A stretch of DNA of 64,000 nt from a bacterium (GTDB taxonomy: Bacteria > Bacillota > Clostridia > Christensenellales > CAG-138), in the NCBI GenBank assembly GCA_022778545.1, contig JALFDW010000037.1:58062-122061 (forward strand), read 5' to 3'. Under the pieces are notes generated by a model. The model searched no databases. It saw nothing but the letters and a program-made list of their open reading frames with translations, and had not been told where the DNA came from. The position numbers and the translations under genes are program-made. Shown here in pieces: positions 1 to 7,845 of the stretch (positions are counted from its first letter, which is position 1; each line of letters opens with the position of its first letter).

Positions 1-45
1 GCGCCCGTATCCTGCTGAATTCACAGTTTATTTATGGTTGGGCGA

Positions 46-73
46 TTGCAAATTCCGGCGGGAATGGTAGAAT
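46..73 (+). promoter_or_regulatory. Putative sigma-A promoter of the amidase gene
   Basis: TTGCAA (46-51), a 16-bp spacer and TAGAAT (68-73) lie about 35 bp before the amidase start. The first 45 bases of the window hold nothing else I recognise. Confidence 0.45.
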
Positions 74-106
74 AAAAACATCAAGATCCGGGAGTTTTTA
101 TCTGAA

Positions 107-1126
107 ATGCGTTCTCTGTTAAAGCGGTCAGCCGCGCTTTTCTGCGTTTTCGCGGTGCTTGCCATGTGCAGCACCGCGTTTGCCGCGCCCGTTTATCCCG
201 CCGTCCCCTCGCAGGATATCCTTTCCGCAGGCGATTTCGGCGAAGATGTGGTGGCGTTGCAAACGGAGCTGCGCGCGCTCGGTTTTTATGACGGAGAAGT
301 CACAGGCCTGTTCGACGGTGCAACGCGCGAGGCAGTCATCCGCCTGCAGCATTTCCTTGGCGTGCGGGAGGACGGCGCATTCGGGCCGATCACATTTGCC
401 GCCTACTGGGACGCATTCGAGCGCGGCCTGCTTGCATTTCCCTCACAGGAAACCGAGAAGCCGGAAACCGCGGGGCGGCTTTCCGGCCGCACGATCGGCA
501 TTGACCCCGGCCAGCAGGAAGCGGCGGATACCGGTTTGGAACGGATCGCCCCAGGCATTGAACGCACCAAGGAGCGGCAGAGCGCGGGCAGCGTTGGCGT
601 AAAAACAGGCGTTTCGGAGTACAAGATCAACCTGCTCATCGCCTTCAAGCTGCGCGACCTGCTTACCGCAGAGGGCGCAACAGTCGTGCTCACGCGCGAA
701 ACTTCGGATGTTTCGATCTCCAACATGGAGCGTGCCGAACGGATGAACGAAGCAGGAGTGGACATCTGGCTGCGCCTGCATTGTGACAGCTCCTCCTCTG
801 CCCGGCAAAGCGGCGCAAGCGTACTCATCCCCTCCCGCGCCTATGGTGCGGCGATTTATCAGGAGAGTCTCCGCCTCGGGCAATGCGTGTACGAAAGCTT
901 CCCGGCGGCAACGGGCGCCACGATGCTCGGCCTGCGGGCGCTCATGGATCAGACAGGCTTCAACTGGTCCAAAGTGCCGGTGATCGCCATAGAAATGGGC
1001 ATGCTCTCCAACCCGCAGGAAGACATCCGGCTGAACCGGGATTCCTATCAGGCGAGCTGTGCCACGGGGCTTTTCAACGGCATCCTCGCCTATTTTGAGC
1101 AAACCGCAGAAAAAGCAGCTGAATAA
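107..1126 (+). CDS. Secreted N-acetylmuramoyl-L-alanine amidase-like protein with peptidoglycan-binding domain
   Basis: 339 aa. A signal peptide (about 1-26) is followed by a PG_binding_1 domain (about 40-100; DFGEDVVALQ, GLFDGATREAV) and an Amidase_3 domain (about 128-335). In this family a zinc enzyme cuts the amide bond between N-acetylmuramate and the stem peptide outside the cell. E171, H225 and the catalytic-type E296 (AIEMG) are at the expected places. The first zinc ligand, normally His in DPGH, is Gln136 here (DPGQQ). The closest Clostridial relatives I recall carry DPGHQ, so this copy may be impaired or may be a binding protein. A weak GGGAG ribosome site precedes the ATG. The downstream lipoprotein starts 12 bp after the stop, so the two are probably co-transcribed. 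Confidence 0.8.
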   Translation: MRSLLKRSAALFCVFAVLAMCSTAFAAPVYPAVPSQDILSAGDFGEDVVALQTELRALGFYDGEVTGLFDGATREAVIRLQHFLGVREDGAFGPITFAAYWDAFERGLLAFPSQETEKPETAGRLSGRTIGIDPGQQEAADTGLERIAPGIERTKERQSAGSVGVKTGVSEYKINLLIAFKLRDLLTAEGATVVLTRETSDVSISNMERAERMNEAGVDIWLRLHCDSSSSARQSGASVLIPSRAYGAAIYQESLRLGQCVYESFPAATGATMLGLRALMDQTGFNWSKVPVIAIEMGMLSNPQEDIRLNRDSYQASCATGLFNGILAYFEQTAEKAAE

Positions 1127-1138
1127 CGAGGTGTTCTT

Positions 1139-1894
1139 TTGAATACGATCCGAAAGAAAAAGCGTTTGAACTCATTTCTGATTTTGCCGGCATGCCTTTT
1201 GGTCATGCTTTTTTTCGGCTGCAGCGCAAAGAATACCGCATCCCCTCCGCCCGCCCCTACGACGAATTCAACCTCCTCGCCGTCTCCCTCCCCCGCAGCA
1301 GCGGAAACACCGGTGCTTTCGCCGGAAGCCTCTCCCACGCCTTTTGCGGTAAATCCCATATACGCTTTTTACGCGGAATACCTGGCGGATTGCGGCGCCT
1401 TGCTTGACGATTACGCCGCGGGGCTTTCCGCGCTGCAAACCGCGGAGGGGCTCTCCTGCTCCCTGGCGCTGACGGAGCACCGCGCGCTGCTTTCCGAAGG
1501 GCGCATCACGGCCGGCAGGCTTTATGGAAGCGATGCAGATGGTTACAGCAGCACGCTGGAAGCTGCCGCAGAAGGCAGCGGAAGCATGAGCGGGAACCCG
1601 GAAAAGGGGTATTCCTTCACGTTTTCCTACAACGATGGGAGGACGCTCTCCGGCACGTTTTCCGGCAGCGCGCTCCGCTTCACCCTTGTTTCCGCAGAGG
1701 GTACGGCAGTGCTTGACTGTACCATGGAAAAGGCCGTGGACGTCTGGTCATCCACAGCCTGTACGGAAACCTCAAAAACCGAGCTGACAGTGCGCCTTTC
1801 CCCCGCTGCGGGAGAAAAGCCCATCCAGTTCGGCCGGCGCAGCGGGAATTATCTCCCCGTTATAGAATCCACTGGAGCACGAGAAGAAGAATAA
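1139..1894 (+). CDS. Putative lipoprotein of unknown function
   Basis: 251 aa, read from a TTG start placed by a GAGGTG ribosome site (1128-1133) five bases upstream; the in-frame alternatives lack such a site. A Lys/Arg-rich N-terminus and hydrophobic stretch end in FFGC (Cys28), a weak but plausible lipobox. A Pro/Ser/Thr-rich linker (about 30-65) follows, then a globular beta-rich domain I do not recognise. It is probably exported and anchored at the outer face of the membrane, co-transcribed with the amidase. Its last 35 bases overlap the 3' end of the convergent bofA gene. Confidence 0.6.
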   Translation: MNTIRKKKRLNSFLILPACLLVMLFFGCSAKNTASPPPAPTTNSTSSPSPSPAAAETPVLSPEASPTPFAVNPIYAFYAEYLADCGALLDDYAAGLSALQTAEGLSCSLALTEHRALLSEGRITAGRLYGSDADGYSSTLEAAAEGSGSMSGNPEKGYSFTFSYNDGRTLSGTFSGSALRFTLVSAEGTAVLDCTMEKAVDVWSSTACTETSKTELTVRLSPAAGEKPIQFGRRSGNYLPVIESTGAREEE

Positions 1895-2123
1895 CGCCTG
1901 GAACGCCAAGCACGCCCGTAATGAGCGCGTTGAGCGCATTGATTGGGATGGAAAGTGAAAAGAACCCGCCGATAAAGTTGAACAGGAACAGAACCACCGC
2001 GCCGAGGAGCGCGTTGACCACAAGCTTCCAAAGCACTTTAAGCGGGAAGGAAAGCAGCTTGCAGAAAAGCCAGAGAACCAGCAGACCTGCGGCAAACGCC
2101 AAAATGGAACCAAAGGGATTCAT
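1860..2123 (-). CDS. bofA: Pro-sigma-K processing inhibitor BofA family protein
   Basis: 87 aa with two hydrophobic segments and the C-terminal family signature (LSIPINALNAL, then GVLGVPGVILLL). In Bacillus, BofA holds the SpoIVFB protease inactive in the outer forespore membrane until sigma-K activation. It lies downstream of a DUF2508 gene, as in the yaaL-bofA pair of spore formers. Its 3' end overlaps the convergent lipoprotein gene by 35 bp. BofA homologues also occur in Clostridia where the SpoIVFB checkpoint differs, so the exact role is inferred. Confidence 0.85.
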   Translation of the reverse strand: MNPFGSILAFAAGLLVLWLFCKLLSFPLKVLWKLVVNALLGAVVLFLFNFIGGFFSLSIPINALNALITGVLGVPGVILLLVLQWIL

Positions 2124-2176
2124 GTCCGACCTCCATCATATTACCGGGCGGGCATGGATCCCTTTTCCGTCCGGCT

Positions 2177-2407
2177 TTATTGGTGCTCGTTCCCGTTCCG
2201 CGCTCTTTTGCGGAGCAGGAACATATATTTTCTGCGCGCGGTCTCCATATCGTAGATCGCGTAATCCATAAGTTCCGGATCGCTCACGCTCTCAAAAAAG
2301 CGCGTTGCGTCCTTCCATTGCTGCAGCGCCGCGCGGACCTCCGCCTCCTCGGCACATTCTTTGCGCTCCCTGCCCATAAGGCGCGGGAGCAGGCCTGTGA
2401 TCGCCAT
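2177..2407 (-). CDS. DUF2508 (YaaL-like) small protein
   Basis: 76 aa, highly charged and mostly helical, with no signal or membrane segment. The family is defined by a short helical protein with an acidic N-terminal half and a basic C-terminus (LRKRARNG). It is usually encoded just before bofA, as here, with 53 bp between the two. A ribosome site (GGAGGTGAAAC) sits directly upstream of the ATG. The function is unknown; linkage to sporulation is inferred from the neighbour. Confidence 0.7.
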   Translation of the reverse strand: MAITGLLPRLMGRERKECAEEAEVRAALQQWKDATRFFESVSDPELMDYAIYDMETARRKYMFLLRKRARNGNEHQ

Positions 2408-2493
2408 TGTTTCACCTCCGAAGGAGTTTTATCAGCAAGTATGCTCCAATTCCGGAAGTTTATACCTTTCATCGGCTATCGCGGCCCGGCATG

Positions 2494-4419
2494 TTATTTT
2501 GCAGCGGGGATGGCATACGTTGCGCGGACAACGTCGCCCATCGTTGCGGGATCCGTGTAGCAAAGGTAGACCTCGCCCGCCCGGTTCGATACCGCAATGG
2601 ACGCATACGGAAGATCTGCGATCACGCGGCTCTCGCCTGCAGCAACATCATAAGCCCAAAGGCGGTAAGGATATGCATCGTTTGACGCATCCGACCCGTC
2701 GCCTCCTTCGCCCGCGCTGCCGGAAAGGCGGTTTTCGATGTAATAAAGCGTGCCCCCCTCGTAGGACCAGAGGAACGTATATACGGAGAATTCATCCGTG
2801 ACGGTAGTAAGCGCGCCGCTCTGCATGTTGCGGATGCCAAAGTGCGCCCCCCCGCCGCCTGCGGAGTCATCGCCGGAAACACTGTATGCCATATAGCGCC
2901 CATCGTTTGAAAGGACGAATGCGCTGCCCTCCATAAAGCTGCGCCGCGTCCCCCCTTCCGGCTTGATGCGGTAGATCATCCCGCCGTTTTCAAGGGTCGT
3001 TTCAGTGAAATACAGCTCCCCGTCAAAGAACGCAAGGCTTCCTTCGTCCACGCCCTTTCGGTCCACCACGGTATGGCGCTTGTTTTCCGCAGGCACGTTG
3101 AAATCGTACTGGTGGATGGCGATCTCGCTCGAGCCGCCGATGGAAAACACGCGGCCGCCCATGCTGTCCCACACATAGGCGCTGACCGTGTCACCAAAGC
3201 CCATGTCCGTAAGGTCCGTCAAAAGCTCCTTCGTGTCCGTGTCAAACACATAGAGGTGCGCGCTTTCCGCAGCTCGTTCCAACACCGCAAGCTTCCGCCC
3301 ATCCGGCGAGTACTTCACGGATTCGATCGTCTGGAATTCATAGGAAAGCAGCGGTTTTGAAACGCCGGCCGCGCTTTGCACGCAGAGCAGCTGGTATTCA
3401 TATGTTTCGCCCAGGCTGGTGCGCGTTACCTGCCGGCTGTAAAGGAAGCCGTCCCGCTCCGGCGTGGCGGCAAGGAACAATCCGTCCGGGATCAGCGGTT
3501 TAAGCGCAGTCTCTTCCCCATCGATACGCACGGGGAACTGGTCATAGGCCGCCACATATTCCATCGTTTCATCATATGCGGGCAGTTCGCCGTTTTTGAG
3601 TTTGACCACGTTCCAGTCCGAAGCCACCGCGCCGGGTTCCTGCTCCAGAATGCGCGCGCGGAAGCTCTCCGCTTCGGAGCCTGACGAAAAGCCGCCGGAG
3701 ATCAGGAGCACCGTCTGCAGGTCCTTTGCAAGCACCGGCGTCATCCCGCATTCGCGCGAGAGCGTGCCCGCGCAATACGCATCATATGCGTTCGCCACAA
3801 CATAGTAGCTCTCGCCCGCCGCGGCGTGTTCATCCTGAACGATATCGATTGCCGCATCCGGAGTCGCCTCCGGGCCCGGCTGCGTTTCTTCCGCTGCAAT
3901 GGGGCGGAGCAGGATCTCGATGCTCGTTTTTTTCTCCTCGACCTGGAAGGCCGCATCAGCGGAAAGCTCAAAATACAGCGTGAACGCTTCGCTGCCTGCA
4001 AACACCGTGCCGAAGCTGCCGAGCAGGAAATCGCTCGCGCTGAGGTCAAGCCCGCGCAGATAGTCCCAATATGTGATGGAATCAAACGACACCGCAAGCC
4101 GCGCGGGCTGCGGAAGCATCCGAACCGAAAAATGCGGCACGTTCGCAGGCTCCCGTTCATCCGTTCCGCCGGATATCCGGCTGCCGCCGATGAACACAAG
4201 CGTCAGGCGCACATCCCCATTTTCCTCTGTGACCTGAACGGAGTTGAGGTTCGCATTCTGCAATGTACCGCCGCCCGTAACCTCTCCCTTCGTCTCAAAC
4301 CCGTCGAGAGGGTTGGCCTCGGGCGTTTCCTCCGCCGTTTCCCGCGCACACCCTGCAAAAGCAGAGAGCAGAAGGCAAAGGATCAGGCTGACCGATAGTC
4401 CTTTTTTCAAAAAACGCAT
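2494..4419 (-). CDS. Putative lipoprotein with C-terminal WD40-like beta-propeller
   Basis: 641 aa. A signal peptide ends in FAGC (Cys24), giving a lipoprotein N-terminus. Residues about 45-175 form a beta-rich domain containing RLTLVFIGG and ARLAVSF, possibly AMIN-like. A linker follows, and then a C-terminal half with repeating blade motifs (VKYSPDGRKLAVLE, FVLSNDGRYMAYSV, TFLWSYEGGTLYYI), as in TolB/WD40-like propellers. I infer a surface protein that binds wall or protein partners. No catalytic residues are evident. It is monocistronic, with 227 bp to the divergent zinc-ribbon gene. Confidence 0.6.
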   Translation of the reverse strand: MRFLKKGLSVSLILCLLLSAFAGCARETAEETPEANPLDGFETKGEVTGGGTLQNANLNSVQVTEENGDVRLTLVFIGGSRISGGTDEREPANVPHFSVRMLPQPARLAVSFDSITYWDYLRGLDLSASDFLLGSFGTVFAGSEAFTLYFELSADAAFQVEEKKTSIEILLRPIAAEETQPGPEATPDAAIDIVQDEHAAAGESYYVVANAYDAYCAGTLSRECGMTPVLAKDLQTVLLISGGFSSGSEAESFRARILEQEPGAVASDWNVVKLKNGELPAYDETMEYVAAYDQFPVRIDGEETALKPLIPDGLFLAATPERDGFLYSRQVTRTSLGETYEYQLLCVQSAAGVSKPLLSYEFQTIESVKYSPDGRKLAVLERAAESAHLYVFDTDTKELLTDLTDMGFGDTVSAYVWDSMGGRVFSIGGSSEIAIHQYDFNVPAENKRHTVVDRKGVDEGSLAFFDGELYFTETTLENGGMIYRIKPEGGTRRSFMEGSAFVLSNDGRYMAYSVSGDDSAGGGGAHFGIRNMQSGALTTVTDEFSVYTFLWSYEGGTLYYIENRLSGSAGEGGDGSDASNDAYPYRLWAYDVAAGESRVIADLPYASIAVSNRAGEVYLCYTDPATMGDVVRATYAIPAAK

Positions 4420-4602
4420 TGCATTTACTCCTTATCAGGCATAGCCGCAAAACTGCCGGCTGTCGCACTGGTGATCTATGTTTACGAACTGATTATAGCA
4501 TAAAAGCGGCAGAGCGGGAACGCCGCGCGCGGATTTCAGCGCCGATTTCATAGTTTGTTTCCAAAATAAAAAGGCAAAAGTGTTTTCAGGCCGCGGCAGA
4601 TT

Positions 4603-4611
4603 TGCTATAAT
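4603..4611 (+). promoter_or_regulatory. Extended -10 promoter of the zinc-ribbon membrane protein gene
   Basis: TGCTATAAT is a perfect extended -10 element (TG 4603-4604, TATAAT 4606-4611), 35 bp before the ATG. The -35 region is poor (near GTTTTC), as is usual for extended -10 promoters. Confidence 0.5.
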
Positions 4612-4646
4612 GAATTGATTTATTCCTGTATAGGAGGTTTTTCAAT

Positions 4647-6551
4647 ATGAAATGCAAGGTATGCGGCGCAAACAACGAGGATTACCTCGAGTACTGCGAA
4701 AACTGCGCCGCTCCGCTTACGCCTGACGAGCCGGAACCCGAGCCCGCCGAGGATTCCTACGTTGCCTCCACAGGCGAAACGCCGCCGGCATGGGGTTTTG
4801 TCCGCGCGCCGCAATGGCCGAAGCCTGAATTTGACGCCAACACCGTCAGCGAGGAGGATATCCCCGCATCCTATTCTTCCCGCTTCAACCCGCGCCCCGC
4901 ACAGCAGCAGGCCTCTGCACAGCAGCCCGCTGCGCCCGCGCCCGGCGAACAGGGGTACAGCAACAACGTTCGCGTGCATACGCCCGTTCAGGAGCCCACA
5001 CCGGCATTTGCTGCCGCGGAGCCCGAAGAAGAGCTCGTGCGCCCGTATACGCCCACGCGCAGCGCAAACACAACGCGCGTCGCAAAGCCTTCTTCCGTAA
5101 AGAAGGCCGCCCCGCTTCCGAAGGCGCCTGTTGAGGACACGGCGGCGGACGATTTCGACGACTTTGACGATTTCGACGACCTCGAATACAACGTGAAGCC
5201 ATCCCGCAGCAAAAAGCGCGGCGGCACGCATTCCCGCAACATGCTCTTCATCGCAGCCGTCGCGGTGCTCGTCGTGCTCATTGCCGTTTTTGCGATCATC
5301 TACCTGAACCGGAACTTCAACGGCAGCGTCGGCGCGTTCTTCGCTTACACGTTCGGCGGAAATCCGTTCCCGAAGCCCGCGACCATTACGTCCACGCAGA
5401 TGGATTCCGGCGCTCCAGCTTATATCGTGACGGTGTATTGCAAGAACAATTATACTGCCCGTTTTACCTCGGGTGAGACCGTACGCGAAGACATAGTTGG
5501 TGCGCATGCCAAAAACTGCGTCGCATGGCGCATCCCGGAAGAGATCTTCCTGCCCGATGCTCCCATCGCAGAAAGCGAGCTGCATGTCAAGCCTGCCGTT
5601 GTGGTCATCAGCCCCAACGGCAAAGAAACGCCCGTTGAATTCGAGGATGAGATCGTCATCCAGATCCCCGCGATCGAGATGACCGTCACTTCCCCCACCG
5701 TGAGCGATTTCACCACGGACACCGCCGTTGTTCCCATCACAGGCACGGTCAGCGACAACACGGCCGGCGTGTATGTGAACGAGACGCAGATCCCCATCGA
5801 CGAATCGGGCAATTTCTCCACAACCTACACCCTGCCTGAGGACGGCTCCTATACCGTCACGATCGAAGCGCGCAAAAACCGGTACCAGACGGCCTCTCAG
5901 ACCTTCAACATCACCTACGGCACGGGTGCGACGCAGGATCCCAACGGCGATAACACCACAACGCCTGGCACCGTGGAAGGCAACGTTGCGTTCTCTGTGA
6001 ACGATTCCGTTGCGCGCTATGCCACCACCTCCACCATGACCGTATCCGGCACGATGGAAGCAGGCGCCGTCATCTCCGTTTCCGGCGTTGAACTCGAAGG
6101 AGACATCACGCAGGATGCCACCGCGGGCACGTTCAGCTTCACCGTGAAAACGGCGGATGTCGGCCTCTACCCCGTCGTCATCACCGCTACAAAGGACACG
6201 GCCGCAAAGTCCAGCACACTGTATCTGGAGCACCGCCCGGAAAAGGACAGCTACATGTCCGGCGTGCATGTGTTGGATTACGACCGCATCAAGAATTATC
6301 CCGAGCATGATCAGGGCTATAAGGTCACCGGCAGGGTGGTTGAGATCTATCAGTCCTCCCCGTTCGTGACCGCCCGCATTCAGACCTCGGCAGGCGACAT
6401 CGTGTTCTCCTATTACAGCGGCGTTTCGGAAGTTGCCGTTGGCGACGGCAAGACCTATAACCTCTATGCCGATCCCGCCGGCACCTACACCCTGGCTGAC
6501 GGTTCGACGCTGCCGCTCATGCACGCCTGGTATATCCTGAAGGATGGCTAA
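4647..6551 (+). CDS. Zinc-ribbon, single-pass membrane protein with extracytoplasmic Ig-like domains
   Basis: 634 aa. An N-terminal zinc ribbon (C3xxC6...C17xxC20) is followed by about 150 residues of Pro/Ala/Gln-rich disordered linker, then an acidic tract (DDFDDFDDFDD, about 169-179) and a basic patch. One transmembrane helix (about 198-220) separates these from an outside region of about 410 residues. That region has Ig-like repeats (around 345-425 and 440-525) and a C-terminal OB-like beta domain (about 545-634). The topology predicts a cytoplasmic zinc ribbon and an outside binding region, an architecture seen in Clostridial proteins of unknown role. AGGAGG precedes the ATG and a strong terminator follows. 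Confidence 0.6.
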   Translation: MKCKVCGANNEDYLEYCENCAAPLTPDEPEPEPAEDSYVASTGETPPAWGFVRAPQWPKPEFDANTVSEEDIPASYSSRFNPRPAQQQASAQQPAAPAPGEQGYSNNVRVHTPVQEPTPAFAAAEPEEELVRPYTPTRSANTTRVAKPSSVKKAAPLPKAPVEDTAADDFDDFDDFDDLEYNVKPSRSKKRGGTHSRNMLFIAAVAVLVVLIAVFAIIYLNRNFNGSVGAFFAYTFGGNPFPKPATITSTQMDSGAPAYIVTVYCKNNYTARFTSGETVREDIVGAHAKNCVAWRIPEEIFLPDAPIAESELHVKPAVVVISPNGKETPVEFEDEIVIQIPAIEMTVTSPTVSDFTTDTAVVPITGTVSDNTAGVYVNETQIPIDESGNFSTTYTLPEDGSYTVTIEARKNRYQTASQTFNITYGTGATQDPNGDNTTTPGTVEGNVAFSVNDSVARYATTSTMTVSGTMEAGAVISVSGVELEGDITQDATAGTFSFTVKTADVGLYPVVITATKDTAAKSSTLYLEHRPEKDSYMSGVHVLDYDRIKNYPEHDQGYKVTGRVVEIYQSSPFVTARIQTSAGDIVFSYYSGVSEVAVGDGKTYNLYADPAGTYTLADGSTLPLMHAWYILKDG

Positions 6552-6575
6552 GCGAACCCCATAACGGCACACCGG

Positions 6576-6608
6576 CAGGGCGGATCGAACACATCCGCCC
6601 TGCTTTTC
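6576..6608 (+). terminator. Intrinsic terminator after the zinc-ribbon membrane protein gene
   Basis: An 11-bp perfect stem (GCAGGGCGGAT / ATCCGCCCTGC) with a 7-nt loop is followed by TTTT. Confidence 0.8.
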
Positions 6609-6652
6609 ATCGGAACACCAAACAGCACGAAAAACGAAAGGACGCGTAAGCA

Positions 6653-6928
6653 ATGAAGATCTGGGCCGCGATCCGCACAGACAACAAGATTCAGCAGGAC
6701 ACCGTCATGGATTTTGACGGGCTCTCCAAGGCGCGCGTGGAGGACTGGAACCCAATCATCGGTGAGCTTTGCCACGAGCTGGATCTCGCGCGCCCCGTTC
6801 TGCTGAAAAAGCACCTGAACGACCTTACGCACTTTTCGCACACCACCTTCACGGCGGCAGACTTCATGGAGCCGATCTCCTTTGACAAGCTGACGATCGA
6901 AATCTTTCCCGAAAAGAAAAATAAGTGA
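6653..6928 (+). CDS. Conserved hypothetical protein (91 aa)
   Basis: A soluble alpha/beta protein with no signal peptide or membrane segment and no domain I can name. It has a short N-terminal strand (MKIWAAIRT), a central helix-rich part (GELCHELDLARPVLLKKHL) and a C-terminal strand (SFDKLTIEIF). An AAAGGACG ribosome site lies upstream of the ATG, and coding composition matches the neighbours. A terminator sits on each side, so it is its own transcription unit. Confidence 0.55.
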   Translation: MKIWAAIRTDNKIQQDTVMDFDGLSKARVEDWNPIIGELCHELDLARPVLLKKHLNDLTHFSHTTFTAADFMEPISFDKLTIEIFPEKKNK

Positions 6929-6950
6929 ACACAAATAATGGAACAGAGGG

Positions 6951-6990
6951 CGCACGATACTCCCGACAGGAGAGCAGCGTGCGTCTTTTT
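6951..6990 (+). terminator. Intrinsic terminator after the 91-aa gene
   Basis: An outer stem CGCACG/CGTGCG encloses an inner CTCC/GGAG stem and is followed by a five-T run. Confidence 0.6.
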
Positions 6991-7059
6991 CTTAGCTGCG
7001 GTTCAAAAACTGCCATTTTTTGAATTGCTGCTGTATGCAGTCACCAACGTTTATAAAAA

Positions 7060-7137
7060 TGCCAACAAAACTTTGCATTTTTGTGTTGACAATAAAACTT
7101 GGCAGTGTTATGATTCATATGCAAAGAAAACTTGGCA
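7060..7137 (+). promoter_or_regulatory. Three operator-like 18-bp imperfect palindromes around the XRE-cassette promoter
   Basis: The pattern TGNNAA-N6-TTKGCA occurs at 7060-7077, 7087-7104 and 7120-7137. The spacer always ends in AAAC, so AAAACTTKGCA is an exact core of all three. The middle copy covers the -35 and spacer, and the last covers the start site. This is the expected layout for autorepression by the XRE regulator encoded in the same unit; binding is inferred. Confidence 0.6.
7086..7114 (+). promoter_or_regulatory. Strong sigma-A promoter of the DUF6442/XRE cassette
   Basis: TTGACA (7086-7091), a 17-bp spacer and TATGAT (7109-7114) give a near-consensus promoter. It lies within the operator array and 36 bp before the first ATG. 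Confidence 0.75.
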
Positions 7138-7150
7138 TGGAGGCGCAAAC

Positions 7151-7471
7151 ATGAATAAAGAAGAAATCCTGGCTGCCAGCAGAAAAGAAAACAAGAATCA
7201 GGACATTGTTGAAGCGGAATGCCTAAAACAGGCAAGCAGAGTGGCCTACACGGTAGGTTGCCTGGTTTGCTGCCTGATTTGCACACTGCAGTGGGTGTTC
7301 GCCAAAACCATCAACTGGGGGTGCTGGGTCGTTAACTTCAGTATTTTAGGGACGATTTTCCTTGTAAAGGCAATCAAAATGAAAAAGCGCCATGAGATTC
7401 TCGTTGCCACATTGTATTATGGATTATGCGCGTTTTTTGCAATCGGATTTGCAATGAGCATGAAAGGCTAA
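7151..7471 (+). CDS. Small membrane protein, DUF6442-like, partner of an XRE regulator
   Basis: 106 aa. The start was chosen because GGAGG (7139-7143) sits seven bases before this ATG; a longer upstream reading frame would run through the promoter. A charged N-terminal 35 residues (MNKEEILAASRKENKNQD) precede three predicted membrane helices (about 37-55, 58-74 and 85-103). Such proteins are typically encoded next to a short Cro-like regulator, as here with 1 bp between them. The function is unknown; a membrane sensor or effector for the regulator is possible. Confidence 0.7.
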   Translation: MNKEEILAASRKENKNQDIVEAECLKQASRVAYTVGCLVCCLICTLQWVFAKTINWGCWVVNFSILGTIFLVKAIKMKKRHEILVATLYYGLCAFFAIGFAMSMKG

Positions 7472-7472
7472 C

Positions 7473-7700
7473 ATGAGAGGCAAAACAGACGATACGCTGA
7501 TTCTCCATAACCGAATCAAAGAGGCAAGAATAGAAAATGGGCTGTCGCAATCGGCCCTTGCCGAAATGGTTGGCGTTTCAAGGAACACCATCAGTTCGAT
7601 TGAAACCGGACAGTTCAGTCCCACGGCAAAGCTGGCACTCGTTTTGTGCATCGCATTGGATCACAAGTTTGAGGAACTGTTCTATTTTCAAGACGAATAA
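7473..7700 (+). CDS. Cro/CI (XRE)-family transcriptional regulator
   Basis: 75 aa, essentially one HTH domain: QSALAEMVGVSRNT forms helices 2-3 and SIETGQFSPTAKLAL the following helices. There is no effector domain, as in the short YozG-type regulators. It is translated in the same unit as the small membrane protein. Three matching palindromes lie across the promoter, so I infer a dimeric autorepressor that controls both genes. Confidence 0.85.
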   Translation: MRGKTDDTLILHNRIKEARIENGLSQSALAEMVGVSRNTISSIETGQFSPTAKLALVLCIALDHKFEELFYFQDE

Positions 7701-7762
7701 CTTCCAGCTTCTCCCCCTGTATATGTTGAGTCAAACAATATCCTTCACTCAGTGAACCACAA

Positions 7763-7798
7763 AAAGGCCCACAGCAATGGAACCTGCTGTGAGCCTTT
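7763..7798. terminator. Bidirectional terminator between the XRE gene and gltP
   Basis: AAAGGC-c-CACAGCA pairs with TGCTGTG-a-GCCTTT around an 8-nt loop, with one mismatch. On the minus strand it runs into five Ts. Confidence 0.7.
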
Positions 7799-7845
7799 AC
7801 TGACTGTTTGCGGATGCCTGCGCATCCCTTTTTCTGCTGCCCGTT

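Noticed and set aside
4620..6653. 677-codon open frame on the minus strand opposite the zinc-ribbon gene
   Set aside because: It spans a high-GC gene on the other strand, has Arg/Gly/Val/His-rich low-complexity translation, no ribosome site and no family motif.
6938..7150. N-terminal extension of the DUF6442-like gene
   Set aside because: Runs through a terminator, the promoter and the operators; a better start with GGAGG exists at 7151.
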